DNA of 64,000 bases. Source: Kocuria coralli. Its GTDB lineage: Bacteria > Actinomycetota > Actinomycetes > Actinomycetales > Micrococcaceae. Below the pieces are notes generated by a model. That model worked only from the letters and a program-made list of their open reading frames with translations, had not been told where the DNA came from and made no database searches. Of the stretch, positions 1-8,802 are shown piece after piece. Each line of letters opens with the position of its first letter. The first letter of the stretch is position 1. Location of the stretch: NCBI RefSeq assembly GCF_008831305.1, contig NZ_ML708611.1, positions 124,001 to 188,000 on the forward strand. Direction: 5' to 3'. The position numbers and the translations under genes are program-made.

Positions 1-384
1 CTCCGTCACGGAGAAGATCGTGTAGGAGCCCGCCCAGGCGATGATCACGCCGTAGTAGGCGGCGATCACGAAGCAGATGCACAGCTGCCACCAGCCGAGG
101 AACTCGGCTTTGGGGTGCAGGCGACGGTAGGACAAGGGCGCCGAGGCCCGGTACCGGTGACCCACCGCGTAGTCGAGCATCAGCAGGGGGAGGCCGGCGG
201 AGAGCAAGGCCACCAGATAGGGGATCATGAAGGCGCCGCCGCCGTTCTCGTACGCGATGTACGGGAAACGCCAGATATTGCCCAGGCCGATGGCCGACCC
301 CATGGCGGCCATGATGAAGACTGTTCGGTTCGAAAAGACCTCGCGCTGACCGGCAGCGGGAGGTGCGGACTTCGGTGAGGACAC
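1..384 (-). CDS. Sodium-dependent NSS/SNF family transporter, N-terminal part
   Basis: The first 128 codons of a sodium:neurotransmitter-symporter family protein are present; the gene runs off the window start. Such proteins import amino acids or related solutes with Na+. After a short Ser/Pro-rich cytoplasmic start comes the family's TM1 signature, [20 protein letters not shown] (about residues 29-48), whose unwound Gly/Asn segment binds sodium and substrate in the LeuT fold. Two further hydrophobic segments follow. The GTG start at 384 was chosen because GAGGTGG lies just upstream (389-395 on the complement). The 125-nt gap to the next gene holds a CAGACT -10-like box (424-429) but no clear terminator. 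The substrate cannot be told. Confidence 0.88.
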   Translation of the reverse strand, partial: MSSPKSAPPAAGQREVFSNRTVFIMAAMGSAIGLGNIWRFPYIAYENGGGAFMIPYLVALLSAGLPLLMLDYAVGHRYRASAPLSYRRLHPKAEFLGWWQLCICFVIAAYYGVIIAWAGSYTIFSVTE

Positions 385-509
385 TGTCCACCTCGTGGTG
401 CTCAGGCGCCGCCAGCCTTCGGAAGTCTGTACGGCTCAGTTCCGGTTGGTTCCGTGGTCTCCGGTGAGGGTGGCCGGATGGACGGCTTGAGCGTTCAGGT
501 TACCCGTGC

Positions 510-1598
510 TCACGCGGAGCGGTGCACCATGCCGCGCGCGAAACTGTGCAGGGCCTGCTTGGCCGTGCTCTCCGGCAACGGCTCCAGGGTGGCCTCCGCA
601 TCGGCCACCCATGCCTCCGCCACGGACCAGGAGCCCTCGATCGCCGCATGGCCGGCAAGGGCCGCAACGGCCTGGGCGAGGGCCTCGTCCGTGCTCAGGT
701 CGCCGTCGACCAGCGTGAGCACCTCCTGCGCCGAGGCGTCGCCGTCGGCGGCCATCCTGCGCAGCATCAGCACGGGCAGGGTCGGGATGCCCTCTCGGAG
801 GTCGGTGCCCGGGGTCTTGCCCGTCTCGCCGGAGGTCGAGGTGATGTCGATCACGTCATCGGCGAGCTGGAAGGCCACTCCGATCTTTTCGCCGTATGAC
901 TCCATGATCTCCTGAACCTGCGCGGAGGCTCCGGCAAGCATGGAACCGTACGTCCCGCAGGCGGCGATCAGGGAACCGGTCTTGCCCGAGAGCACCTGGA
1001 TGTAGTGCTCCAGCGGGTCCATACCCTCCGGGGGTCCTGAGGTCTCCTGGAGCTGGCCCACGACGAGCCGCTCGAAGGCCTGCGCCTGGATCTGGTAGGC
1101 GCGTCCCGACAGGCTGGACACGAGCGTGGAAGCCCGGGCGAAGATCAGGTCCCCCGTCAGGATCGCCACGTTGTTGCCCCAGACGGTGTGCGCCGTCTCC
1201 ACGCCCCGGCGGACGGGGGCGGAGTCCATGACGTCGTCGTGGTAGAGCGAGGCGAGATGGGTCAGCTCGACGACGACGGAGGCGTTGATCACCTCGTCGT
1301 TGATGCCTCCCCCGATCTCGGCGGCCAGCAGGGTCAGCAGGGGGCGGATCCGCTTGCCCCCGGCCCTGAGCAGATGGGAGGCGGTGACCGCGATCAGCGG
1401 ATCGGAGCTTGCGACCTGGAGGCCCAGCCGTTGCTCGACCTCGTCCATGGCGGTGAGCAGCCGGCCCCCGAGCTGGGGGTCCTGCGCGATGGCCTCCATG
1501 CCCACGGGCAGCAGGGTCTCCGTGTCGTCGCCGACGGGCCCGCCCTCCTCGGGGCGGGGGTCGTCGGGCCGCTGCGGGGCCGGAGAGGATTCAGTCAC
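510..1598 (-). CDS. Polyprenyl diphosphate synthase (menaquinone side chain)
   Basis: A 362-residue trans-isoprenyl diphosphate synthase that elongates allylic diphosphates with IPP to the long prenyl tail of menaquinone. Both aspartate-rich motifs are intact: HDDVMD (first, about residue 118) and ADDVID (second, about residue 245). GGKRIRP, the IPP-binding segment, is near residue 77. An acidic, Pro-rich extension of about 30 residues precedes the domain. The ATG start overlaps the end of menJ by 8 nt, so it is the third gene of a coupled menG-menJ-prenyl synthase operon. This is the order I recall for Rv0558-Rv0562 (grcC1) in mycobacteria. Chain length (C35-C50) cannot be read from the sequence. 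Confidence 0.9.
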   Translation of the reverse strand: MTESSPAPQRPDDPRPEEGGPVGDDTETLLPVGMEAIAQDPQLGGRLLTAMDEVEQRLGLQVASSDPLIAVTASHLLRAGGKRIRPLLTLLAAEIGGGINDEVINASVVVELTHLASLYHDDVMDSAPVRRGVETAHTVWGNNVAILTGDLIFARASTLVSSLSGRAYQIQAQAFERLVVGQLQETSGPPEGMDPLEHYIQVLSGKTGSLIAACGTYGSMLAGASAQVQEIMESYGEKIGVAFQLADDVIDITSTSGETGKTPGTDLREGIPTLPVLMLRRMAADGDASAQEVLTLVDGDLSTDEALAQAVAALAGHAAIEGSWSVAEAWVADAEATLEPLPESTAKQALHSFARGMVHRSA

Positions 1599-2964
1599 GG
1601 TGGTTCACTCTACTGGTTTCTGCAGTCGCTTTCGCCCCGGCTCCCGGCTCCGTCCCAGCTGCCCGGTGGCCCGGTTTCCGGGGCGCAGCCCTGTTGGAGG
1701 TGGGCGGTGTCAAGGCGTCCAGGACGGCGACGGCGTGATCCTGCCAGCTGCGCGGGGGGCGGTCCGTCAGCTCGGCCATCGTCTGCACCACGAATCGCAT
1801 GAGCGGCGGCACGGACATCCCCGTGGCAAGGGCCGCCTTCATGATCCGCGGATGTCCGATGGCCTCCGCCAGCAGGCGTCCCTGGGTGAAATGAGCGCCC
1901 CATTCCGCGGCCAGGCGCTGGGGATAGCGCGCCAGCACGGCCTCCCGCTGCGCGGGACCGTTGGCCCCTATGGCCTCGAGGATGTGTTCCGCGGCGTAGC
2001 GGGCCGATTCCATGGCATTGGAGATCCCCTCGCCGTTGAAGGCCGAGACCAGCCCGGCCGAGTCGCCCAGCAGCATCATGCCGGGGATCCAGTGGGGAGT
2101 CCGGTTGAAGGCCATCGGCAGGGCTGCGGAGAGCACCCGGCCCCGCTGGTGCTCGGGGTCGAAGGTCCATTCCTCCGGCATGGAGGCGGCCCAGTCGGCC
2201 AGGACCTTCTTGTAGTCGAGCTTGCCGAAGGCCGGGGAGGTGTCCAGGATGCCCAGGCCGACGTTGGCCGTTCCGTCGCCGACCCCGAACACCCAGCCGT
2301 AGCCCGGCAGCAGCCGGCCCTGGGGGTCGGTGCCGTCGGTGAGCTCCAGCCACCCTTCCATCCAGTCGAGATCGCTGCGGGGCGTCTCGTAGTAGGTGCG
2401 GACGGCGACCCCCATGGGGCGGTCGCGCCTCCGGTGCAGCCCGGCGGACACGGCGGTCCGGGAGGAGACGCCGTCGCAGGCCAGCACCAGGTCCGCCAGG
2501 TGCCGCTCCGTCTCACCGGTCCGGCGGCCCCGTTCGTCCAGTACGGCGGCGCTCAGGCCGCGGACCCGGCCGTCGCCGTCGCGGACCGTCTCGGTCACCG
2601 AGCGGCGCTCGAGGACCTGCGCCCCCTGGGCACGCGCGTGCTCGGCGAGATGCTGGTCGAACCCGACCCGGGAGCGCACCAGCCCGTAGGCGGGGAAGTC
2701 GGTGAGGCTGGGCCACGGAACCTCGATGGCGCGGCCCCTCGCCCGGATGCGCAGGCCCTTGTTGGACCGGTACCCGTGCTCCGGCCCGTGCGGCAGGCCC
2801 ATGAGCTGCATCTCGCGGACCGCGCGGGGGGTCAGGCCGTCGCCGCAGACCTTCTCCCGCGGGTAGGAGGTCTTCTCCAGGACCGTGACCTCCACCCCCT
2901 GGGAGGCGAGCCAATAGGCGGCGGTGGCTCCGGACGGCCCGCCGCCGGCGATCAGGACCTTCAC
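1591..2964 (-). CDS. menJ: Menaquinone reductase MenJ-like (geranylgeranyl reductase family)
   Basis: A 457-residue flavoprotein of the geranylgeranyl reductase family. Mycobacterial MenJ saturates one isoprene unit of menaquinone-9; the position between menG and the prenyl synthase makes the same role likely. Visible motifs are the N-terminal FAD-binding [17 protein letters not shown] (about residues 6-22), [11 protein letters not shown] near residue 42, and the second FAD motif [14 protein letters not shown] about two thirds along. The GTG start at 2964 shares GTGA with the menG stop, giving tight translational coupling. An open frame continues upstream through menG in another phase, so an upstream start can be excluded. 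Confidence 0.86.
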   Translation of the reverse strand: MKVLIAGGGPSGATAAYWLASQGVEVTVLEKTSYPREKVCGDGLTPRAVREMQLMGLPHGPEHGYRSNKGLRIRARGRAIEVPWPSLTDFPAYGLVRSRVGFDQHLAEHARAQGAQVLERRSVTETVRDGDGRVRGLSAAVLDERGRRTGETERHLADLVLACDGVSSRTAVSAGLHRRRDRPMGVAVRTYYETPRSDLDWMEGWLELTDGTDPQGRLLPGYGWVFGVGDGTANVGLGILDTSPAFGKLDYKKVLADWAASMPEEWTFDPEHQRGRVLSAALPMAFNRTPHWIPGMMLLGDSAGLVSAFNGEGISNAMESARYAAEHILEAIGANGPAQREAVLARYPQRLAAEWGAHFTQGRLLAEAIGHPRIMKAALATGMSVPPLMRFVVQTMAELTDRPPRSWQDHAVAVLDALTPPTSNRAAPRKPGHRAAGTEPGAGAKATAETSRVNHRD

Positions 2965-3692
2965 GCGAGCTTGAGCTGGGGTGCCCCGTACGCGGGGGTC
3001 CGCCCCTTGACCGCACGGTGGATGGCGACGATCCCGCCCGAGAGGTTGCGGTACTGCACGTCCTCCCACCCCGCCGCGGCGATGTCCCCGGCCAGTCCGT
3101 CCTGGTCCGGCCACGCGGCGATCGACTCGGCGAGGTAGTCGTAGGCCTCCGGGTTCGAGGAGACCTTCTTGGCCATCTCGGGGAGGGCCTTGATCAGGTA
3201 CTCGCTGTAGACCTTGCGGAAGAGCTTGTTCGTGGGGGTCGAGAACTCGGCGATCACCAGCCGTCCCCCGGGCTTGGTGACTCGGAACATCTCGTGCAGC
3301 GCACGGTGGTAGCCCTCGACGTTGCGCAGTCCGTAGGAGATCGTGACCGCGTCGAACGAGTCGTCGGCGAACGGGAGCCTGGTGGCGTCCGCCTGCACGA
3401 ACTCGATGTCGGGCCGGCGTGAACGGCCCACCCGCAGCATGCCCAGCGAGAGGTCGGCCGCGACCACCTGCACCCCGGCGTCGGCGTACGGCTCCGAGGA
3501 CTTGCCGGTCCCGGCGGCCAGGTCCAGGACCATTTCGTCGGGGACCGCGCCCACGGCTTCGGTCACGGCCTTGCGCCACCCGCGGGTCTGGCCCAGCGAG
3601 AGGATGTCGTTGGTCAGGTCATAACGCGGAGCCACCTGGTCGAACATCGCGGTCACGGCGTCTCTGCGCTTGTTCAGGTCTGCACGATTCAC
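2961..3692 (-). CDS. menG: Demethylmenaquinone methyltransferase
   Basis: A 243-residue SAM-dependent methyltransferase of the UbiE/MenG family, catalysing the last step, demethylmenaquinone to menaquinone. The N-terminus has the family pattern [20 protein letters not shown]. Motif I is [10 protein letters not shown] (about residue 56), followed by [17 protein letters not shown] and the UbiE signature [19 protein letters not shown]. Length is typical. The GTG at 3692 starts the conserved region and has a CACAAT -10-like box 6 nt upstream, so the mRNA may be leaderless. It is the first gene of the men operon on this strand and is divergent from menF. Confidence 0.93.
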   Translation of the reverse strand: MNRADLNKRRDAVTAMFDQVAPRYDLTNDILSLGQTRGWRKAVTEAVGAVPDEMVLDLAAGTGKSSEPYADAGVQVVAADLSLGMLRVGRSRRPDIEFVQADATRLPFADDSFDAVTISYGLRNVEGYHRALHEMFRVTKPGGRLVIAEFSTPTNKLFRKVYSEYLIKALPEMAKKVSSNPEAYDYLAESIAAWPDQDGLAGDIAAAGWEDVQYRNLSGGIVAIHRAVKGRTPAYGAPQLKLA

Positions 3693-3698
3693 CCTGCC

Positions 3699-3739
3699 AT
3701 TGTGGCATTGATCCGCGGCCGCATTCCGCGGTCTAGACT
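3699..3739. promoter_or_regulatory. Divergent leaderless promoters for menG and menF
   Basis: Between the two start codons (3692 and 3747) lie CACAAT on the minus strand (3699-3704, 6 nt before the menG GTG) and TAGACT on the plus strand (3734-3739, 7 nt before the menF ATG). Both spacings place transcription start at the first base of the codon. A TTGATC at 3708-3713 is a distant -35 candidate for menF (20-nt spacer). This is inferred from geometry only. Confidence 0.5.
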
Positions 3740-3746
3740 GACCGGG

Positions 3747-5216
3747 ATGTCCACCGCCGATCCCCGTGAGCCCGACCACGATCCCAGCCCCGCGGGCGGC
3801 CCTCCCGTCCGAGGGCACGCTCTGCGCTCGAGCCTGACCGTGGAGCTCTCCGAGCTCGCCGCGCTCCCCGGCAGCCCGGTCCCGGCCGATTTCGCCGCGC
3901 AGCCCGACCTGCGCCGGATCCTCGACGGCGAGCGCACCAGCACCTGGACCATCGGCGGCCTGGGCCTGGTGGGCTTCGGCCGCGCGGCCAACGTGGTCGT
4001 CACCGGCGAGGGCCGCTTCACGGCGGCGCGCGCATGGTGGGACGGGCTGCTCGGGCAGCTGGAGATCGCCGATCCGCTCGCCCGCTCCGCCACGGGACCC
4101 GTGGCTTTCGGCGCCTTCACCTTCGCCCGGGCCTCGAGCGCATCCTCCGGGCTCGTGCTGCCCGAGCTGGTGGTCGGCCACGATCACGACGGCGCCTGGG
4201 TCACGCTGGTCTCCGAGCGCAACCGCCTCGAGCCGGCCGACGTCGCCGACGCCTGGCGGCGCCTCGTGCCCCGGGTCTTCCCGGCGGGCCACGTGGACGA
4301 GCTCCCGGCCGGCTCGGCTCCCCGTCAGGCCGAGGACGAGGCAGCCGCGCGTTCGTGGTGCTCGGCCGTCTCCGACGGTGTGGAGCTGATCCGCGAAGGC
4401 CACCTGCAGAAGCTCGTCCTCGCCCGGGCGGTGAGCGTCCACGGCCGGGACCGGCCCCTGGACATCCCCCGTGCGCTGCGGGCGCTGGCCCGCGACTACG
4501 ACACGTGCTGGACCTACTGCGTCAACGTCGACCCCGACCGCGGCCCGTCCGCCGGCCGCCTGTTCGGCGCCACCCCCGAACGGCTCGTGCGGGTGCTCGA
4601 CGGCACGCTGCATGCGCGGGTGCTGGCCGGGACCCTGGACAGGGCCGCCGCCCCGGGGGATCAGGACGGCACGCTCTGGGCCAGGCGGAAGCTGCTCGAG
4701 GACCCCAAGCAGCGGGCCGAGCACGAGTTCGCCATCGCCTCCCTGCTGCAGTCCGTGGCCGCCTACACCCGTGAGGTGCGCTCCTCGGCGGACCCGTTCG
4801 TGCTGGAGCTGCCCAACGTGTGGCATCTGGCCTCCGACGTCGCCGCGGAGCTGACCCCCGGGGCCGACGGCACCGTCCCATCGGCCCTCGAACTCGTCGA
4901 GGCCGTGCATCCGACGGCGGCCGTGTGCGGGACCCCGACGCACGCCGCGGCGGAGGCGATCACCCAGCTCGAGGGGATGGACCGCGGGCTCTACGCCGGA
5001 CCGGTGGGATGGCTTGACTCCCGCCACAACGGGGACTTCGGCATCGCTCTGCGGGGCGGCGTGCAGCGCACGCCGGCACTGGCGCAGGTCTACGCGGGCT
5101 GCGGCGTCGTCGGCGCCTCCGTGCCCGAGGAGGAGCTCGCCGAGACCCGGGCGAAACTGCGGCCGGTGCTGGGAGCGCTCGGCGTCGCCGCCGATGGGTC
5201 CGCCGGCGGTTCTTAG
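3747..5216 (+). CDS. menF: Isochorismate synthase
   Basis: A 489-residue chorismate-binding enzyme converting chorismate to isochorismate, the entry step to menaquinone. The C-terminal half carries the family signatures: [34 protein letters not shown], then [26 protein letters not shown] and [14 protein letters not shown]. An aromatic-acid synthase or EntC-type siderophore enzyme is the alternative, but no siderophore genes are nearby while menG, menJ and menD are. The ATG at 3747 was preferred to the in-frame start at 3702 because TAGACT lies 7 nt before it and the upstream 15 codons overlap the promoter region. Confidence 0.9.
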   Translation: MSTADPREPDHDPSPAGGPPVRGHALRSSLTVELSELAALPGSPVPADFAAQPDLRRILDGERTSTWTIGGLGLVGFGRAANVVVTGEGRFTAARAWWDGLLGQLEIADPLARSATGPVAFGAFTFARASSASSGLVLPELVVGHDHDGAWVTLVSERNRLEPADVADAWRRLVPRVFPAGHVDELPAGSAPRQAEDEAAARSWCSAVSDGVELIREGHLQKLVLARAVSVHGRDRPLDIPRALRALARDYDTCWTYCVNVDPDRGPSAGRLFGATPERLVRVLDGTLHARVLAGTLDRAAAPGDQDGTLWARRKLLEDPKQRAEHEFAIASLLQSVAAYTREVRSSADPFVLELPNVWHLASDVAAELTPGADGTVPSALELVEAVHPTAAVCGTPTHAAAEAITQLEGMDRGLYAGPVGWLDSRHNGDFGIALRGGVQRTPALAQVYAGCGVVGASVPEEELAETRAKLRPVLGALGVAADGSAGGS

Positions 5217-5417
5217 GACGGGCGAAGGTCCTCGCGCGCGCCGGTAACCTCCGGGTCATCTCGGGACGCGTACCATGAAGCGATCGTTGCACCGGCTTCC
5301 CCGGCGGTCCTCGCCCGGGGCGAACGGCGCGACGATGCCTTTCAGGCCGCCTGCACATCCGGGCGGCTTCGTCCGGGGCATGTCCCAGCCCTACACCACA
5401 CGACGTCGAGGTATTCC

Positions 5418-6197
5418 ATGAGAACCCGCCACTCAACCACCCTGCTCGCGGCCGCCGGCGCCGGCGCGCTGCTCCTCTCCGGCTGCACCTCCACCACCGG
5501 TGAGGCCCAGAGCGAGTCGGGCGTCCCGTTGATCAGCGACGGCGCTCTGACGGTGTGCACCAACACGCCGTACACGCCCTTCGAGTTCGAGCGCGACGGC
5601 GAGGTGGTCGGTTTCGACATGGATCTCGCCGACGAGATCGCCGCCGACCTCGACGTCGAGAAGACCGTGATCCAGACCGGCTTCGAGGGCATCGAGTCCG
5701 GCGCCGACCTCTCCACGAACAAGTGCGACGTCGCGATCTCCGGCATCACCATCACGGAGGCCCGGGAGTCGCAGATGGCCTTCTCCGAGTCGTACTTCGA
5801 CGACGAGCTGGGCCTGCTGGTTCCGGCGGGCTCGGACATCCAGTCCTTCGAGGACATCGGGGATGCCCGCGTCGCCGTGCAGCAGGCCACCACGGGCCAG
5901 ACCTACGCCGAGGAGAACGGCCTGAACTTCGAGCAGCAGGAGGACGTGGAGCTCATGCTGCAGAAGCTGGAGACCGGCGGCGTGGAGGCCGTGATCGGCA
6001 ACGTGTCCGTCCTGGGCACCCGCGCGGCCGGCAACCCGGACGTGGTGCTGGCCGACCAGGAGTCCAACGGCGAGCAGCTCGGCGTGGCCGTGGGCTCCGA
6101 GAACACCGAGATGGTCGACGCCGTGAACTCGACCATCGACCGCATCGAGGGCGACGGCACCATGGACCGCATGCGCGAGGAGTGGATGGGCCTGTGA
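5418..6197 (+). CDS. Amino-acid ABC transporter substrate-binding lipoprotein 1
   Basis: A 259-residue family-3 (SBP_bac_3) solute-binding lipoprotein. The signal peptide ends in the lipobox LLLSGC (Cys about residue 23), so it should be tethered to the outer face of the membrane. The domain shows LTVCTNTPYTPFEF and VGFDMDLADEIA, the ligand-binding start typical of glutamate and polar amino-acid binders, then AISGITITEARE. GAGG lies upstream of the ATG. It is the first gene of a four-gene operon and shares GTGA with the second binding protein. The 201-nt gap upstream (5217-5417) has TACCAT at 5271-5276 as the only -10 candidate. Confidence 0.92.
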   Translation: MRTRHSTTLLAAAGAGALLLSGCTSTTGEAQSESGVPLISDGALTVCTNTPYTPFEFERDGEVVGFDMDLADEIAADLDVEKTVIQTGFEGIESGADLSTNKCDVAISGITITEARESQMAFSESYFDDELGLLVPAGSDIQSFEDIGDARVAVQQATTGQTYAEENGLNFEQQEDVELMLQKLETGGVEAVIGNVSVLGTRAAGNPDVVLADQESNGEQLGVAVGSENTEMVDAVNSTIDRIEGDGTMDRMREEWMGL

Positions 6198-6988
6198 TCC
6201 TCGACCGTAAGACCCGTCTCCTCACGGGCGCTACCGCAGCGGGCGTGCTGCTCCTGACCGGCTGCACGTCGACCGCCGAGAACGACAACGGCGACGGCGG
6301 CCTGCAGACCATCACCGAGGGCCAGCTGACGGTGTGCTCCGAGTCCAACTACCCGCCGTTCGAGTTCGAGCAGGACGGCGAGATGGTGGGACTGGACATG
6401 GACCTGGCCGCCGAGATCGCGAAGGACAACGATCTCGAGGTCCATCACGTGGCGCTGACCTTCGAGACCATGGTCTCGGGGGCCGCCCTGGACACCCGGC
6501 AGTGCGACATCGTGACCTCCGCGCTGACGATGACCGACGAACGCCGCTCGGTGATGGACTTCTCGGAGCCCTACTTCGACAATCAGCTCGGCCTGGTCGT
6601 CAAGGACGGTTCGGACATCGGCTCCGTCCAGGATGCGCTCGACTCCGATGCCCGCGTGGGCGTGATGCAGCAGACCACGGGCGACGCCAAGGCGAAGGAG
6701 CTCGGGCTGAACTCGGTGCAGTTCGAGGACGTCCTGATGTTCCAGGACCTCGAGAGCGGCGGGGTGGACGCGGTGCTGGACGACCTGGTGCCGATCGCCC
6801 AGCACTCCGAGGACTACCCGGATTTCGTGGTGGTCGAGGAAGTCCAGGCCGACGACCAGTTCGGCGTGGGCGTGCGCAAGGGCGATACCGCCATGCTCGA
6901 CGCCGTCAACGCCACGATCGAGCGGGTCAAGGAAGACGGCACCCTGGAGGAGATCACCGAGACCTGGGTCCCGGTCGCCCACCAGTGA
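6194..6988 (+). CDS. Amino-acid ABC transporter substrate-binding lipoprotein 2
   Basis: A 264-residue paralogue of the preceding protein, also family 3. The GTG start at 6194 overlaps the upstream TGA as GTGA, giving a short signal peptide with lipobox LLLTGC (Cys about residue 23). The binding domain begins LTVCSESNYPPFEFEQDGE and VGLDMDLAAEIA, and continues with SALTMTDERRSVMDFSEPYF. The two proteins have clearly diverged (TNTPYTPFEF against SESNYPPFEF), so they may bind different amino acids for one transporter. The stop is followed by 39 nt and a good SD before the permease. Confidence 0.92.
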   Translation: MILDRKTRLLTGATAAGVLLLTGCTSTAENDNGDGGLQTITEGQLTVCSESNYPPFEFEQDGEMVGLDMDLAAEIAKDNDLEVHHVALTFETMVSGAALDTRQCDIVTSALTMTDERRSVMDFSEPYFDNQLGLVVKDGSDIGSVQDALDSDARVGVMQQTTGDAKAKELGLNSVQFEDVLMFQDLESGGVDAVLDDLVPIAQHSEDYPDFVVVEEVQADDQFGVGVRKGDTAMLDAVNATIERVKEDGTLEEITETWVPVAHQ

Positions 6989-7027
6989 CCGGCCAGAGTC
7001 CCGGCTAAGAGAAGGAAACCATCCCAT

Positions 7028-7825
7028 ATGGCTATGACCGCCCGCGAAAGGGCCAAGGTCTCCCGGGGGGTCCAGTACGGGCTCCTGGTGGTGATCGTGA
7101 TCGCCCTGGTGTTCATCGCGGACTGGAACACCCTGATATCACGCGCCCTCAACCCGTCCGTGATGGCACAGCAGTTCCCCGAGATCATCACGGTGGCCCT
7201 GAAGAACACCTTGATCTACACGGCGCTCGGCTTCGTGGCCGGCATGTCCGGGGGCATTCTGCTGGCGCTCATGCGGCTGTCGTCGGTGGCGCCCTACAGG
7301 TGGATCGCCACGCTCTACATCGAGCTGTTCCGCGGCGTGCCCGCACTCCTGGTGTTCCTGGCCCTCGGTTTCGGCGTGCCGCTGGCCTTCCAGGTCAGGT
7401 TCAACAACCTGGTCACGGTCATGCTGGCCCTGGGCCTGGTCTCGGCCGCCTACATCGCGGAGTCGTTGCGCGCCGGCCTGCAGGCCGTGCCCAAGGGCCA
7501 GTACGAGGCCGCCCGCTCGCTGGGGATGAGCCACAGCAGGGCCATGATCACGATCGTCATCCCCCAGGCGCTGCGCATCGTCCTGCCGCCGCTGACCAAC
7601 GAGGTCATCCTGCTCGCCAAGGATTCGTCCCTGGTCTACCTGCTGGGCATGACCGTCTCCCAGTACGAGCTGACCAAGTTCGGCCGCGAGGCCATCTCCG
7701 GAAGCGGTGCGGGATTGACGCCCCTGGTACTGGCCGGCGTGTGCTACCTGGTCATCACCGTTCCGCTGGGCTTGCTGGCCCGTTACTTCGAGCAGCGCGC
7801 CGACGCCCGCTCGGCCCGTCACTAG
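7028..7825 (+). CDS. Polar amino-acid ABC transporter permease
   Basis: A 265-residue integral membrane permease of the HisM/GlnP family. Hydrophobic segments occur near residues 15-32, 60-80, 95-115, 190-210 and 230-250. The cytoplasmic EAA loop that docks the ATPase is visible as [21 protein letters not shown] (about residues 161-181), preceded by [36 protein letters not shown] matches the usual family pattern. Only one permease gene is present, so the channel is probably a homodimer. AAGGA precedes the ATG at 7028. Confidence 0.93.
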   Translation: MAMTARERAKVSRGVQYGLLVVIVIALVFIADWNTLISRALNPSVMAQQFPEIITVALKNTLIYTALGFVAGMSGGILLALMRLSSVAPYRWIATLYIELFRGVPALLVFLALGFGVPLAFQVRFNNLVTVMLALGLVSAAYIAESLRAGLQAVPKGQYEAARSLGMSHSRAMITIVIPQALRIVLPPLTNEVILLAKDSSLVYLLGMTVSQYELTKFGREAISGSGAGLTPLVLAGVCYLVITVPLGLLARYFEQRADARSARH

Positions 7826-7833
7826 GAGGACCC

Positions 7834-8634
<801 letters not shown>

Positions 8635-8658
8635 TCGGCCGATCCGATCGCCCATCCC

Positions 8659-8720
8659 CGCCGAAAAGACGATCTGCTCGCCCATCAAGTCTGATGGGCG
8701 AGCAGATCGTCTTTTCGGCG
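8659..8720. terminator. 29-bp perfect hairpin between convergent genes
   Basis: Positions 8659-8687 pair perfectly with 8692-8720 around the four-base loop AGTC. The A-rich stretch GAAAAG in the left arm and CTTTTC in the right arm would place short T runs inside the stem for both directions. It lies between the ABC operon (stop 8634) and the end of menD (8803), so it most likely ends transcription from both sides. Confidence 0.8.
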
Positions 8721-8802
8721 CGGCCGGGCCAACGATGAGACCACTCGGCCCACCACTCGACAGTGGACCTGCACTCGGCGGTGGACCTGGACGCTGCACG
8801 CC

